A stretch of 64,000 bases of DNA from the NCBI GenBank assembly GCA_051418075.1, contig JBPRGG010000172.1, positions 124,001 to 188,000 on the forward strand, read 5' to 3'. The notes under the pieces are model-generated. The model was not told where the DNA came from. It made no database searches and saw only the letters and a list, made by a program, of their open reading frames with translations. The stretch is from JBPRGG01 sp051418075. GTDB lineage: Bacteria; Bacteroidota; Bacteroidia; Cytophagales; Cyclobacteriaceae. Shown in pieces: positions 25,406-33,136 of the stretch; position 1 is the stretch's first letter; each line of letters begins with the position of its first letter. A program made the translations under genes and the position numbers.

Positions 25406-26551
25406 ATGATTGATAGCTTAAGAAAAAAATTTGAGGAGCTTTATGGTCAATCTCCCTTCACTTACCGGTCTCCTGGCCGGGTTAACTTAATCGGGGAGCA
25501 TACTGATTATAATGAAGGTTTTGTATTACCCGCTGCTATTGACAAACAGGTGGTGTTTGCCCTAAATCCCAATCAATCCAATCGTTGTCATTTCTACGCT
25601 ATTGATTTGGACCAGTCTTTTACCACAGATCTTGATAAGTTGGAAAAAAGCAGTCAGGGATGGCCAGATTATTTAATGGGAGTAATTGATCAATTTCAGC
25701 AAATCGGAAAAAAAGTTTCTGGATTTAATTGTGCTTTTGGCGGCAATATACCTCTTGGTGCTGGTTTGTCCTCATCTGCTGCCATTGAATGTGCCCTGGC
25801 TTTTGCTTTGAATGACCTGTTTGGCTTTGGTTTGGAAAAGTTTGACCTGGTCAAATTGGCCCAGAAAGCAGAAAATGAATTTGTAGGGGTAAAATGTGGC
25901 ATCATGGATCAATTTGCCAGTATGTTTGGCCAGCCTAATCAAGTAATCAAACTGGACTGCCGGTCCCTGGAATATGCCTATTATGATTTTGATATGAGCG
26001 ATTATTTAATCGTTTTGTGTGATACTCAGGTCAAACACAGCCTGGCTTCTTCTGAATATAACACCCGCAGACATGAATGTGAGAAAGGAGTGTCTATCAT
26101 AAGCAAGGATCATCCCGATATAAAAAGTTTAAGGGATATTTCTCTGGATCAACTCAAGCAATATCAGGCAAAAATCGATCCGGTGGTATTTAAAAGATGT
26201 CAGTATGTCATTCAGGAAAATCAAAGGGTGGAACAGGCCTGTAATTTTTTAAATGAAGCCGACTTAAACGGTTTTGGTGCAAAGATGTATGAATCTCATC
26301 AGGGACTGCAGAATGATTATGAGGTAAGCTGTATGGAACTGGATTTCCTGGTGGAAAAAACCAGGAACATGCCACAAGTGATTGGCGCTCGTATGATGGG
26401 TGGTGGCTTTGGAGGTTGTACAATCAACCTGATGTTGAAAGATCATGTGCCGGTATTTACCAGGGAAATGACTGATCTCTACAAAAAGGAGCTGAACCTT
26501 GACTTAAAGGTCTATGTAGATAGTATTGCCCCAGGAACCAGCCGAATGTAA
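25406..26551 (+). CDS. galK: Galactokinase
   Basis: ATP-dependent phosphorylation of galactose to galactose 1-phosphate, first committed step of the Leloir pathway. The 381-residue protein has the three GHMP-kinase motifs: PGRVNLIGEHTDYNEGFVLP (about 20-39, the galactokinase signature), the phosphate loop NIPLGAGLSSSAAIE and the C-terminal GARMMGGGFGGCTINL. The catalytic Asp of GHMP galactokinases is in CGIMDQFASMFG. Spacing of 16 bp from the symporter indicates one transcript. No galT lies in this window, so the next enzyme must be encoded elsewhere. Confidence 0.95.
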   Translation: MIDSLRKKFEELYGQSPFTYRSPGRVNLIGEHTDYNEGFVLPAAIDKQVVFALNPNQSNRCHFYAIDLDQSFTTDLDKLEKSSQGWPDYLMGVIDQFQQIGKKVSGFNCAFGGNIPLGAGLSSSAAIECALAFALNDLFGFGLEKFDLVKLAQKAENEFVGVKCGIMDQFASMFGQPNQVIKLDCRSLEYAYYDFDMSDYLIVLCDTQVKHSLASSEYNTRRHECEKGVSIISKDHPDIKSLRDISLDQLKQYQAKIDPVVFKRCQYVIQENQRVEQACNFLNEADLNGFGAKMYESHQGLQNDYEVSCMELDFLVEKTRNMPQVIGARMMGGGFGGCTINLMLKDHVPVFTREMTDLYKKELNLDLKVYVDSIAPGTSRM

Positions 26552-26569
26552 ATAAAAATTCTGATCTTT

Positions 26570-28978
26570 CTACTTCAGTTTTTCAGTGAATGATGCAGTC
26601 TCCCTGGCCAGATCATAGTTGTCCCTGTGTTGCACAAAGGCTTTCACAGGTATGATACTGGCACCTAATTTTTCTTTTTCCAGGATGTTTGAATGACCCA
26701 GATAAACCCTGCTACACTTAAACTCATTAGCTTGATACACCAAATGAAAAAGCAGCTGACCATGGACCTTATGGGACCTGGCATATCGATGGTGAAGTCC
26801 ACAAAAAACTGTAATAAAATGATTCAAGGAATTTATGTAAAATGCACAAAATCCTACGATTCTTTGACTGCTTTTCTTCCTTAATATTAGGAACCGGGCA
26901 TTTGTAACCCGGGCAAACTCCCTGATGATTTTAGCAGGATAAGGAAATATATTAATATCCAGGCTATTTGTAACCATATCCAGATGTAACTCATAAAGCT
27001 GATGGATTTCCTGTTCTGATAGCTGGGATTTGATTTCAGCTTCATATAATTTGAGGTTCCTGATAACATCTTTTTTGATTGCTTTTCTGGATTTACCAGG
27101 CAACAGGTTTAAAAATGCTTCTGCATTGCTAAACCTTTGAAGTTTTAGTTCACAGGTATCAGGTTGGTAAATGGGTGAAAAACCTTCAGATTCAAAAAAA
27201 TCATTTATAACAGGATCATTCCCTATAATATCCCGGAGAACGATCATCTCACTTTGATCATGCTCCTGAATTTCTTTCAGCATCTTAATGATCATCCTCA
27301 ATGCATCTTTCCAACGAGGATGATCCCGATTAAGATAAAGATGATTTCCTTCGGTTGCCAGGCAGCCCATACTCAGAACCTTTGAGGTGAGGTGAAGGGG
27401 ATCAACAATTCGAATTAATTCGTTTTTTTTAGATTTGTTTTTGGCCGAAAACATATCATCCTTCCATAAAGAAGAAGTAAAAAAAGTTAGCAAGACCAGC
27501 TTATCATTGTCATAAACTTCAAAATAATGGAATTTCCAGTTGTTTTGCATTTCAATTTCCTGAAAAGAATTTTCCAGGCAAACCATTCCCTTATAATCAT
27601 AAAAACCGTCCAATCCCATATGTTTATCCCATACTTGAGCTTCGAATTTTTTGATTGTATTGTAATAATTCAGGCTTAACCCTGAATAGTCTTTCGGCAC
27701 CTGCAATAGGCTTTCTTCAATGCGCGGCGGTTGAAATGATTTAATTTTATTGGCCAGGGCATCATTTTTCTGCCTTATGTTAAAATAATAGGTATCAATG
27801 CAATCTATTAATCCTTCTATGTCTTTCGGCTGATTATGTCTGGATATGGTAAAACAAATACCAGGCTGATCATCAAGATGCTGAGACAAGCTGCCATTTA
27901 TAAAAAAGTTCTGCTGCAGCAAATGTTGGATCAGTTCAGATTGTTGTTCTGCTTTTTCCAGCTTTAGCAAATAAAAGGGTGATTTTTGCAGGTTTTGGAT
28001 GGATAGGGAGGTTTTTTGAATCAAACAATTGCAATGTTCAATATTATTGGTCAATTCATTTTGAAGCTGATAAATTTCGTCTGTTAAATGAATTTGAGCC
28101 GAAGCAATAGCCGCTCCCAATGCTGCCGGTTCTAACTGGGCCTCAAAACATATGGGCCAGGTAAATGACCTCATTTTTTCCATGATCCGGGAATCCGGGA
28201 TCACCACTATACCACCACTGGCACCAAAAGACTGGCCCAAGGTAGAAATTAATATCATTTGAGGATGAAGCTGAGGAATTTGTTGGTTTACAAAGCCAGT
28301 TCCATTAGATCCGGTCCAGCTTATTCCCAGCACATCATCTACATATATATATAAATTCTGGTATTTATGGGCTAATGCCAAAAGATTTTGTAAAGGAACC
28401 ACTTCGCCGGTATTTAAAAATAGGCTATTGGTAAAATAAAATATCCTTTTTGTTCCCGCTGTATTTTTTTTGATCGTTTCTTCCAACATATTCAGGTCAT
28501 TGTGCCTCAGCTGGATTACATTATTCTTTTTTAATCTAAGCCAATACATAGCTGCATAGATCCCTCCATTCACCTGTTCATCAAGGATGATGGTATCTTT
28601 TTCATCTATGATCTGCGAAATAGCTAAAATGTGGGCAAATGTACTGTTTTTGGTAACAATGACATTGTTTTTAAACATTTGGCTCAAAAGTTCTTCCAAT
28701 TCTTCAAGTCTGTGGTGAGAGGATTGCAATTTTGTCCACTGAAATTGAGTACCAAACTTAATTATACTTTCTACTGCTGCTTTTTTTACCCTTTCATCCC
28801 GATCTAAACCCAAATAACCACTTCGGCCAAAATGAAAAAGCTCTTTGCCCTGATAAACTATCTTTCGTCCATTAAGTATCTCATCCTTAGCATAAAAGTG
28901 AAATAAACCTTCTTTTTTTGCTTGCATTAAAATATGATCCAGGATATCCTGAAGGTTATATTCCGTTACCTTATCCAT
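26570..28978 (-). CDS. Alpha-oxoamine-synthase-like / GNAT-type acyltransferase fusion, PLP lysine replaced
   Basis: An 802-residue two-part protein. Residues about 1-400 follow the alpha-oxoamine synthase fold (KBL, BioF, SPT): FGRSGYLGLDRDERVK, the Ser/His-rich SSHHRLEELEELLSQMF, and YIYVDDVLGISW. At the PLP-lysine site the protein reads STLGQSFGASGG, with Q249 in place of Lys; the conserved DDAHG is also DDVLG. Residues about 440-795 resemble a BioF2/peptidoglycan-type GNAT acyltransferase (LPGKSRKAIKKDV, then RIVGFCAFYIN and LHHRYARSHKVHGQLLFHLVY). Such fusions are known in Bacteroidota as 'bifunctional aminotransferase/GNAT'. The N-terminal half here is likely a pseudo-enzyme. A role in lipid or amino-lipid acylation is inferred. 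Confidence 0.8.
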   Translation of the reverse strand: MDKVTEYNLQDILDHILMQAKKEGLFHFYAKDEILNGRKIVYQGKELFHFGRSGYLGLDRDERVKKAAVESIIKFGTQFQWTKLQSSHHRLEELEELLSQMFKNNVIVTKNSTFAHILAISQIIDEKDTIILDEQVNGGIYAAMYWLRLKKNNVIQLRHNDLNMLEETIKKNTAGTKRIFYFTNSLFLNTGEVVPLQNLLALAHKYQNLYIYVDDVLGISWTGSNGTGFVNQQIPQLHPQMILISTLGQSFGASGGIVVIPDSRIMEKMRSFTWPICFEAQLEPAALGAAIASAQIHLTDEIYQLQNELTNNIEHCNCLIQKTSLSIQNLQKSPFYLLKLEKAEQQSELIQHLLQQNFFINGSLSQHLDDQPGICFTISRHNQPKDIEGLIDCIDTYYFNIRQKNDALANKIKSFQPPRIEESLLQVPKDYSGLSLNYYNTIKKFEAQVWDKHMGLDGFYDYKGMVCLENSFQEIEMQNNWKFHYFEVYDNDKLVLLTFFTSSLWKDDMFSAKNKSKKNELIRIVDPLHLTSKVLSMGCLATEGNHLYLNRDHPRWKDALRMIIKMLKEIQEHDQSEMIVLRDIIGNDPVINDFFESEGFSPIYQPDTCELKLQRFSNAEAFLNLLPGKSRKAIKKDVIRNLKLYEAEIKSQLSEQEIHQLYELHLDMVTNSLDINIFPYPAKIIREFARVTNARFLILRKKSSQRIVGFCAFYINSLNHFITVFCGLHHRYARSHKVHGQLLFHLVYQANEFKCSRVYLGHSNILEKEKLGASIIPVKAFVQHRDNYDLARETASFTEKLK

Positions 28979-29222
28979 AGTAATTAATTAGTTGATTTAT
29001 CATATACAAGATAGTATATGCTTTATGATTAACCGGAACATTGTAACTAAACTGTATTATCAGACTAAAGACAAGGATTATTCCATAAAATTGTAAAAAA
29101 AGTTACAAATGAGATAGGCAGACGATTGGTTACCTTTTCTAATTATAATGAGGTAAATACAGGAATGAATTATTGAATAAACCATTCTTATGACCTATCA
29201 AATAAAGGATTGTTCATCCTGA

Positions 29223-29996
29223 TTATGCATTAGCCGAACTTTTCAAAGTAATCTCCATTAATTCATTCATCCGGCGGGCATTAAATGCGGCATATCCGGC
29301 CTGATCGTTATCAAAATAGCAATAGACATCTTTATTAGCTAAATTCCATGATTTTAATCTATCGATCCATTCCAGTAAAGCCTGATCATTATAACTTCCA
29401 CAATATTTTTCATCCGGACCATGGAGACGGATATAGACAAAGTCAGCTGTAGTTATGATTGGTGATAAATGATAGTTTAACTCATAAATGCAAAAGGCCA
29501 CATTATGTGCTCTTAAAAGATCAAAAACTTCATTTTCATACCAGCTTGGATGCCGGAACTCGATCGTAAATCGCAGGTCTTCAGGTAGCTGTTTCAAAAA
29601 TGAAAGAAGTCTTTCCCGATTGATTTTAAAATTGGGAGGCAATTGGACCAGGATAGGCCCTAATTTTCTTTGTAATCCAGATGCACGATCCAGAAACAAA
29701 TCAAGGCTTTCTCTGGACTCTTTTAATCTGTTTACATGGCTTATATATCTGCTGACTTTTACAGAGAATAAAAAGTTATCAGGCACCTGTTCCTTCCAGC
29801 TTATAAAAGTGGATTTTTCGGGAAGGCGATAAAACGGGTTATTGAGCTCCACAGTATTAAAATACCTTAAGTAATGATAGATATATTGACTGGAAGTTAA
29901 TTTAGATGGGTAAAAGGTTCCGACCCAATGCTTATAATGCCATCCTGAAGTACCAATATAGGTTTTTCCTTTCTTTTTTAATCTGTTTTCATCCAT
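29223..29996 (-). CDS. DUF72 (YecE-like) family protein
   Basis: I take the ATG at 29996 (257 residues), which begins DENRLKKKGKTYIGTSGWHYKHW as in the family; the frame extends to 30086, but that would overlap the divergent SDR gene. DUF72 signatures are GTSGWHYKHWVGTFYP, FNTVELNNPFYRLP, FTIEFRHPSWY and FVYIRLHGP. The fold is a TIM barrel of unproven activity. It has no signal peptide. The 84-bp gap to the SDR start contains the shared promoters. Confidence 0.88.
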   Translation of the reverse strand: MDENRLKKKGKTYIGTSGWHYKHWVGTFYPSKLTSSQYIYHYLRYFNTVELNNPFYRLPEKSTFISWKEQVPDNFLFSVKVSRYISHVNRLKESRESLDLFLDRASGLQRKLGPILVQLPPNFKINRERLLSFLKQLPEDLRFTIEFRHPSWYENEVFDLLRAHNVAFCIYELNYHLSPIITTADFVYIRLHGPDEKYCGSYNDQALLEWIDRLKSWNLANKDVYCYFDNDQAGYAAFNARRMNELMEITLKSSANA

Positions 29997-30080
29997 TAAT
30001 AGTTTAACTATTTTCACTTTTCCCAGTTCAAATAATGTAGACAAACCTGATTTTTTAATATAATATTTAAATTTTTTGAT

Positions 30081-30935
30081 ATGCAAAGACTATTAGATAA
30101 AGTGGTTATAGTAACCGGGGGCGCTACCGGAATCGGTGAAGCCATAAGCAAAAAATTTGCCTTTGAAGGGGCAAAGGTATTAGTAGCAGGACATGCCGAT
30201 GACCCTGTACAGGATGTGGTGGAAGATATTATTAATTTTGGAGGAGATGCAGTGGGCTTTGCCAAAGATATTTCCTTGGATGACAATGCCAGAGCCTGTA
30301 TTTCAGTGGCCATCAATAAATGGGGCAAATTAAATATTCTGATTAACAATGCCGGGGTATTTCCCGAAATTGCACCCATGCCCGACTATAAAATTGAAGC
30401 CTTTGACTATATGATCAGGAATAATATTCGTTCCACCTTCCTGATGACAGAATTTGCTCTGGAAGAGTTAAAAAAGAACAGAGGTGTAGTATTATCAGCT
30501 GGCTCTGAAGCCGGGAAACTCGGTTTAGCTCAAAATGCTCCCTATGGAGGTACGAAAGGGTTCATACATGCTTTTATGAAAGGTGTGGCAGCAGAGCAAG
30601 CAAAAAATGGAATAAGAGCCAATTGCATATGTCCCGGACCTGTTGATACTGCCTGGACCCATAAAGAAACAAGTCAGATAGATCAACAAATGGAACAAAT
30701 GATGGTCAATGCTACGCCAATGGGCAGAAGAGGCTCTCCTGAAGAAATTGCCAATGCCTACCTGTTCCTGGCATCTGATGAGGCATCTTACATTACCGGA
30801 GAATTACTCTTCGTCGATGGAGGTATCACAATTTCTAAAGGTCCTTTAGGGCAACAAGTTCCTGATGAATTGAAAAAACAACCTAAGAGTGCAATGGAAT
30901 TAAAACATCAATTTGAAGGAGCAACCAGTATTTAA
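30081..30935 (+). CDS. Short-chain dehydrogenase/reductase (SDR)
   Basis: A classical SDR of 284 residues: cofactor loop TGGATGIGEAI (about 12-22), NNAGVFPEI, a catalytic Ser in VVLSAGSEAGK, and the YxxxK motif as YGGTKGF. Substrate-loop and C-terminal parts (NCICPGPVDTAWT, DEASYITGELLFVDGG) are typical of glucose-dehydrogenase- or 3-oxoacyl-reductase-like SDRs. The C-terminus carries about 30 extra polar residues. It precedes a small Rho-N protein by 26 bp, possibly in one transcript. The substrate is unknown. Confidence 0.9.
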   Translation: MQRLLDKVVIVTGGATGIGEAISKKFAFEGAKVLVAGHADDPVQDVVEDIINFGGDAVGFAKDISLDDNARACISVAINKWGKLNILINNAGVFPEIAPMPDYKIEAFDYMIRNNIRSTFLMTEFALEELKKNRGVVLSAGSEAGKLGLAQNAPYGGTKGFIHAFMKGVAAEQAKNGIRANCICPGPVDTAWTHKETSQIDQQMEQMMVNATPMGRRGSPEEIANAYLFLASDEASYITGELLFVDGGITISKGPLGQQVPDELKKQPKSAMELKHQFEGATSI

Positions 30936-30961
30936 TTTGAAAATTTTAAACAAATAAAGTC

Positions 30962-31216
30962 ATGGCTAAGAATCATGGAAATCAAATCAAGGATGACGAG
31001 CAGTATGAAGCATTGCGCCGGGAAGGCATGAGCAAGAATAAAGCTGCCCGAATCGCTAATACCAACCGGTCAAAAGCCGGAAAAAAGGGCGGTAAAGCAG
31101 CAAAATATGAAGATCAATCAAAGAAACAGATTTATCAGAAAGCCAGGGAAGTTGGCGTTGAAGGTCGTTCCAAAATGAATAAGAAGGAACTGATCAATGC
31201 ATTGAGGAATCACTAA
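30962..31216 (+). CDS. Small basic protein with Rho N-terminal-like domain (DUF7218-like)
   Basis: An 84-residue, lysine-rich protein. The first half (KDDEQYEALRREGMSKNKAA) matches a small conserved family often seen next to stress genes. The second half (KKQIYQKAREVGVEGRSKMN) is the SAP/Rho-N helix-extended-helix that binds nucleic acid. No signal or membrane segment is present. It follows the SDR gene and precedes a small membrane protein by 11 bp. A role in nucleic-acid binding under stress is inferred from the domain. Confidence 0.75.
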   Translation: MAKNHGNQIKDDEQYEALRREGMSKNKAARIANTNRSKAGKKGGKAAKYEDQSKKQIYQKAREVGVEGRSKMNKKELINALRNH

Positions 31217-31227
31217 ATGAAAAATAT

Positions 31228-31413
31228 ATGTTTGGATTTATAATCACATTTGTAATTTTAATTTTTGTACTGGTATTTTATTTAAAGTACCGAAATAAAA
31301 AGAAAAAGGAAACAATGGACCATTTGTATCAGAATGAGCCTACAAGAACTAACAGTGAGGACAGAAAGAAGCAAGTGGAGCCTGAAAATATCGAAAAAAA
31401 AGGCCACCGTTAG
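31228..31413 (+). CDS. Small single-pass membrane protein, function unknown
   Basis: A 61-residue frame with one clear N-terminal membrane helix (FGFIITFVILIFVLVFYL) followed by a charged tail. I do not recognise a family. It begins 11 bp after the Rho-N gene, and its TAG stop (31411-31413) lies inside the terminator hairpin, which fits the end of a short operon. It could be real but cannot be proven from sequence alone. Confidence 0.5.
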   Translation: MFGFIITFVILIFVLVFYLKYRNKKKKETMDHLYQNEPTRTNSEDRKKQVEPENIEKKGHR

Positions 31414-31425
31414 GTAGCCTTTTTA
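31397..31425 (+). terminator. Rho-independent terminator closing the SDR-RhoN operon
   Basis: AAAAAGGCCACC (31397-31408) pairs with GGTAGCCTTTTT (31413-31424) with a single C-A mismatch and a 4-nt loop. The right arm ends in a T run. The hairpin overlaps the stop of the 61-residue gene, and it could also serve the minus-strand histone-like gene, whose stop lies about 20 bp away. Confidence 0.75.
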
Positions 31426-31445
31426 AATATATTCCAGGTAAATAT

Positions 31446-31622
31446 TTAGTTTGAATTTTTGATATCCTGAACTTCAACTCTAATTTCCTGGGCCAGGTTT
31501 TTCAATTCCTGCATACCTTTTCTTACCCTGGTTCCGGCAGCTTGATTTCCTTTGTCGTAAAACTTTTCAAAATCTGCTTCTAAGGACATGACTAAATCTC
31601 TGATTTCATCAAATCTTTTCAT
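31446..31622 (-). CDS. Bacterial histone H1-like protein
   Basis: A 58-residue basic protein, too short for most ORF cut-offs. It begins KRFDEIRDLVMSLEADFEKF and continues YDKGNQAAGTRVRKGMQEL, a sequence highly typical of the histone H1-like (Hc1-related) small protein conserved across Bacteroidota. The family is thought to bind DNA and is abundant in related species. It starts with ATG at 31622 and ends TAA at 31446-31448. It is transcribed toward the SDR operon's terminator; the upstream 114 bp separate it from the 3' end of the SPT-like gene. Confidence 0.85.
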   Translation of the reverse strand: MKRFDEIRDLVMSLEADFEKFYDKGNQAAGTRVRKGMQELKNLAQEIRVEVQDIKNSN

Positions 31623-31736
31623 AAGTAACTTGTGGTTAAGGGTTAATTAATGATTAAGTTTTTCCAACTAGCAATTTAAAAATTTTTTTTCAAAAAAAAC
31701 AGAAATTAAGCTACCTTCTTCCGGCAATAATAGGGT

Positions 31737-32984
31737 TTAGTGAGGAATCACCTCTTCCAATCCTTCTTTTTGATAGGCCCCGCTTTTCAGTTTTCCACTC
31801 ACTGCATCAAACGCTGCAATGGTGTCATCCACATCTTTTTCGGTATGCGCAGCCGTGGGAATTACCCTTAAAAGAATGGTTCCTTTGGGTACCATCGGGA
31901 ATATAACAACACTACAGAAAATATTGTAATTTTCTCTTAAATCCCATATCAAATTCCCTGCTTCTACTATTCCACCACTTAGAAATACCGGAGTTACAGG
32001 TGATTGTGTAGTACCTAAATTATAACCGCGATCCCTTAACCCACTTTGTAATTTATTAACAATAAACCAAAGCTTCTCTCTAAGCTCAGGTTTGGTTCTA
32101 AGTAATTCTAATCTTTTCAGATTGCCTAACACTATGGGTAATGGTAATGATTTAGCAAAAAGCTGTGACCTCAAATTATATTTAAAATAATCTATCACAT
32201 TTTTATTGCCTGCTACAAAAGCCCCGATACTGGCCATCGATTTGGCGAAGGTAGAAAAATAAACATCTACTTCATCCTGTACTTCATAATGTTCACCAGT
32301 GCCAGCGCCGGTTTTGCCCATGGTACCAAATCCGTGAGCGTCATCCACCAGCAATCTGAATTGATATTTTTTCTTAAGTTCAACAATTCCTTTCAGATCG
32401 CCTAGATGCCCATTCATGCCAAACACACCTTCAGTGATCACCAAAATGCCACCCCCGGTTTGATCACAGATCTTTTGAGCCCTTTGCAGAGATTTTTCCA
32501 GGCTCTCCATATCATTATGGGCATAAGCATACCTTTTGCCAATATGTAGTCTCACCCCATCGATGATACAAGCATGAGATTCAGCATCATACACAATCAC
32601 ATCCCTTCTGTCCACCATGGTGTCAATAATTGAAACCATGCCCTGAAATCCGTAATTAAGTAGCAGCCCTTTTTCCTTACCAACAAACTGGGCAAGCTCA
32701 TTTTCCAATTGATGATGCTTATCGTTGTTACCAGTCATTATCCGGGCTCCCATAGGATAAGCCATGCCGCATTGAGCTGCTTCAATATCAGCTTTTCTGA
32801 TTTCAGGATCATTGGCTAAACCTAAATAGCTGTTGATACTCCAAACGATCACTTCTCTGCCCATGAATTTCATCCTGGACCCGATTTCACCTTCCAATTT
32901 TGGAAACATGAAATATCCTTCTTCTACATTGGCATATACCCCCAAAGGCGTTTTATCCAATTTTAATTTGTCAAATATATCCAC
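31737..32984 (-). CDS. spt: Serine palmitoyltransferase-like alpha-oxoamine synthase
   Basis: A 415-residue PLP enzyme of the alpha-oxoamine synthase family, best matching the Bacteroidota serine palmitoyltransferase that makes 3-ketosphinganine from serine and acyl-CoA. The PLP lysine is K248 in STFAKSMASIGAFVAG, the aspartate-histidine site is VDDAHGFGTMG, and the SINSYLGLANDPE start is characteristic. The start is GTG at 32984 (VDIFDKL read as Met). Other members (KBL, BioF) are close, but length and the N-terminal extension favour SPT. It is divergent from a biotin carboxylase across a 152-bp region with a palindrome at 33086-33101. Confidence 0.8.
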   Translation of the reverse strand: MDIFDKLKLDKTPLGVYANVEEGYFMFPKLEGEIGSRMKFMGREVIVWSINSYLGLANDPEIRKADIEAAQCGMAYPMGARIMTGNNDKHHQLENELAQFVGKEKGLLLNYGFQGMVSIIDTMVDRRDVIVYDAESHACIIDGVRLHIGKRYAYAHNDMESLEKSLQRAQKICDQTGGGILVITEGVFGMNGHLGDLKGIVELKKKYQFRLLVDDAHGFGTMGKTGAGTGEHYEVQDEVDVYFSTFAKSMASIGAFVAGNKNVIDYFKYNLRSQLFAKSLPLPIVLGNLKRLELLRTKPELREKLWFIVNKLQSGLRDRGYNLGTTQSPVTPVFLSGGIVEAGNLIWDLRENYNIFCSVVIFPMVPKGTILLRVIPTAAHTEKDVDDTIAAFDAVSGKLKSGAYQKEGLEEVIPH

Positions 32985-33085
32985 TGTAATTAAATGTTAA
33001 ATTTAAAAATTTCATCCAATCAAGTTACGAATTTAATATTTAATTACTGTCTAGTCAAAATTGTTTTCTTAAAAATTATAACTTT

Positions 33086-33101
33086 AATGACTAAAGTCAT
33101 T
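33086..33101. promoter_or_regulatory. Palindromic operator candidate between the SPT-like and accC genes
   Basis: AATGACT-AA-AGTCATT is a perfect inverted repeat with a 2-bp centre, lying 36 bp before the accC start and about 100 bp before the SPT start. An additional half site TAGTCA lies at about 33051-33056. The form resembles operators of TetR-type fatty-acid regulators, but no regulator is encoded beside it. Confidence 0.4.
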
Positions 33102-33136
33102 TATTTGAACGATTTATTACAACTTTTTATAAAAAT

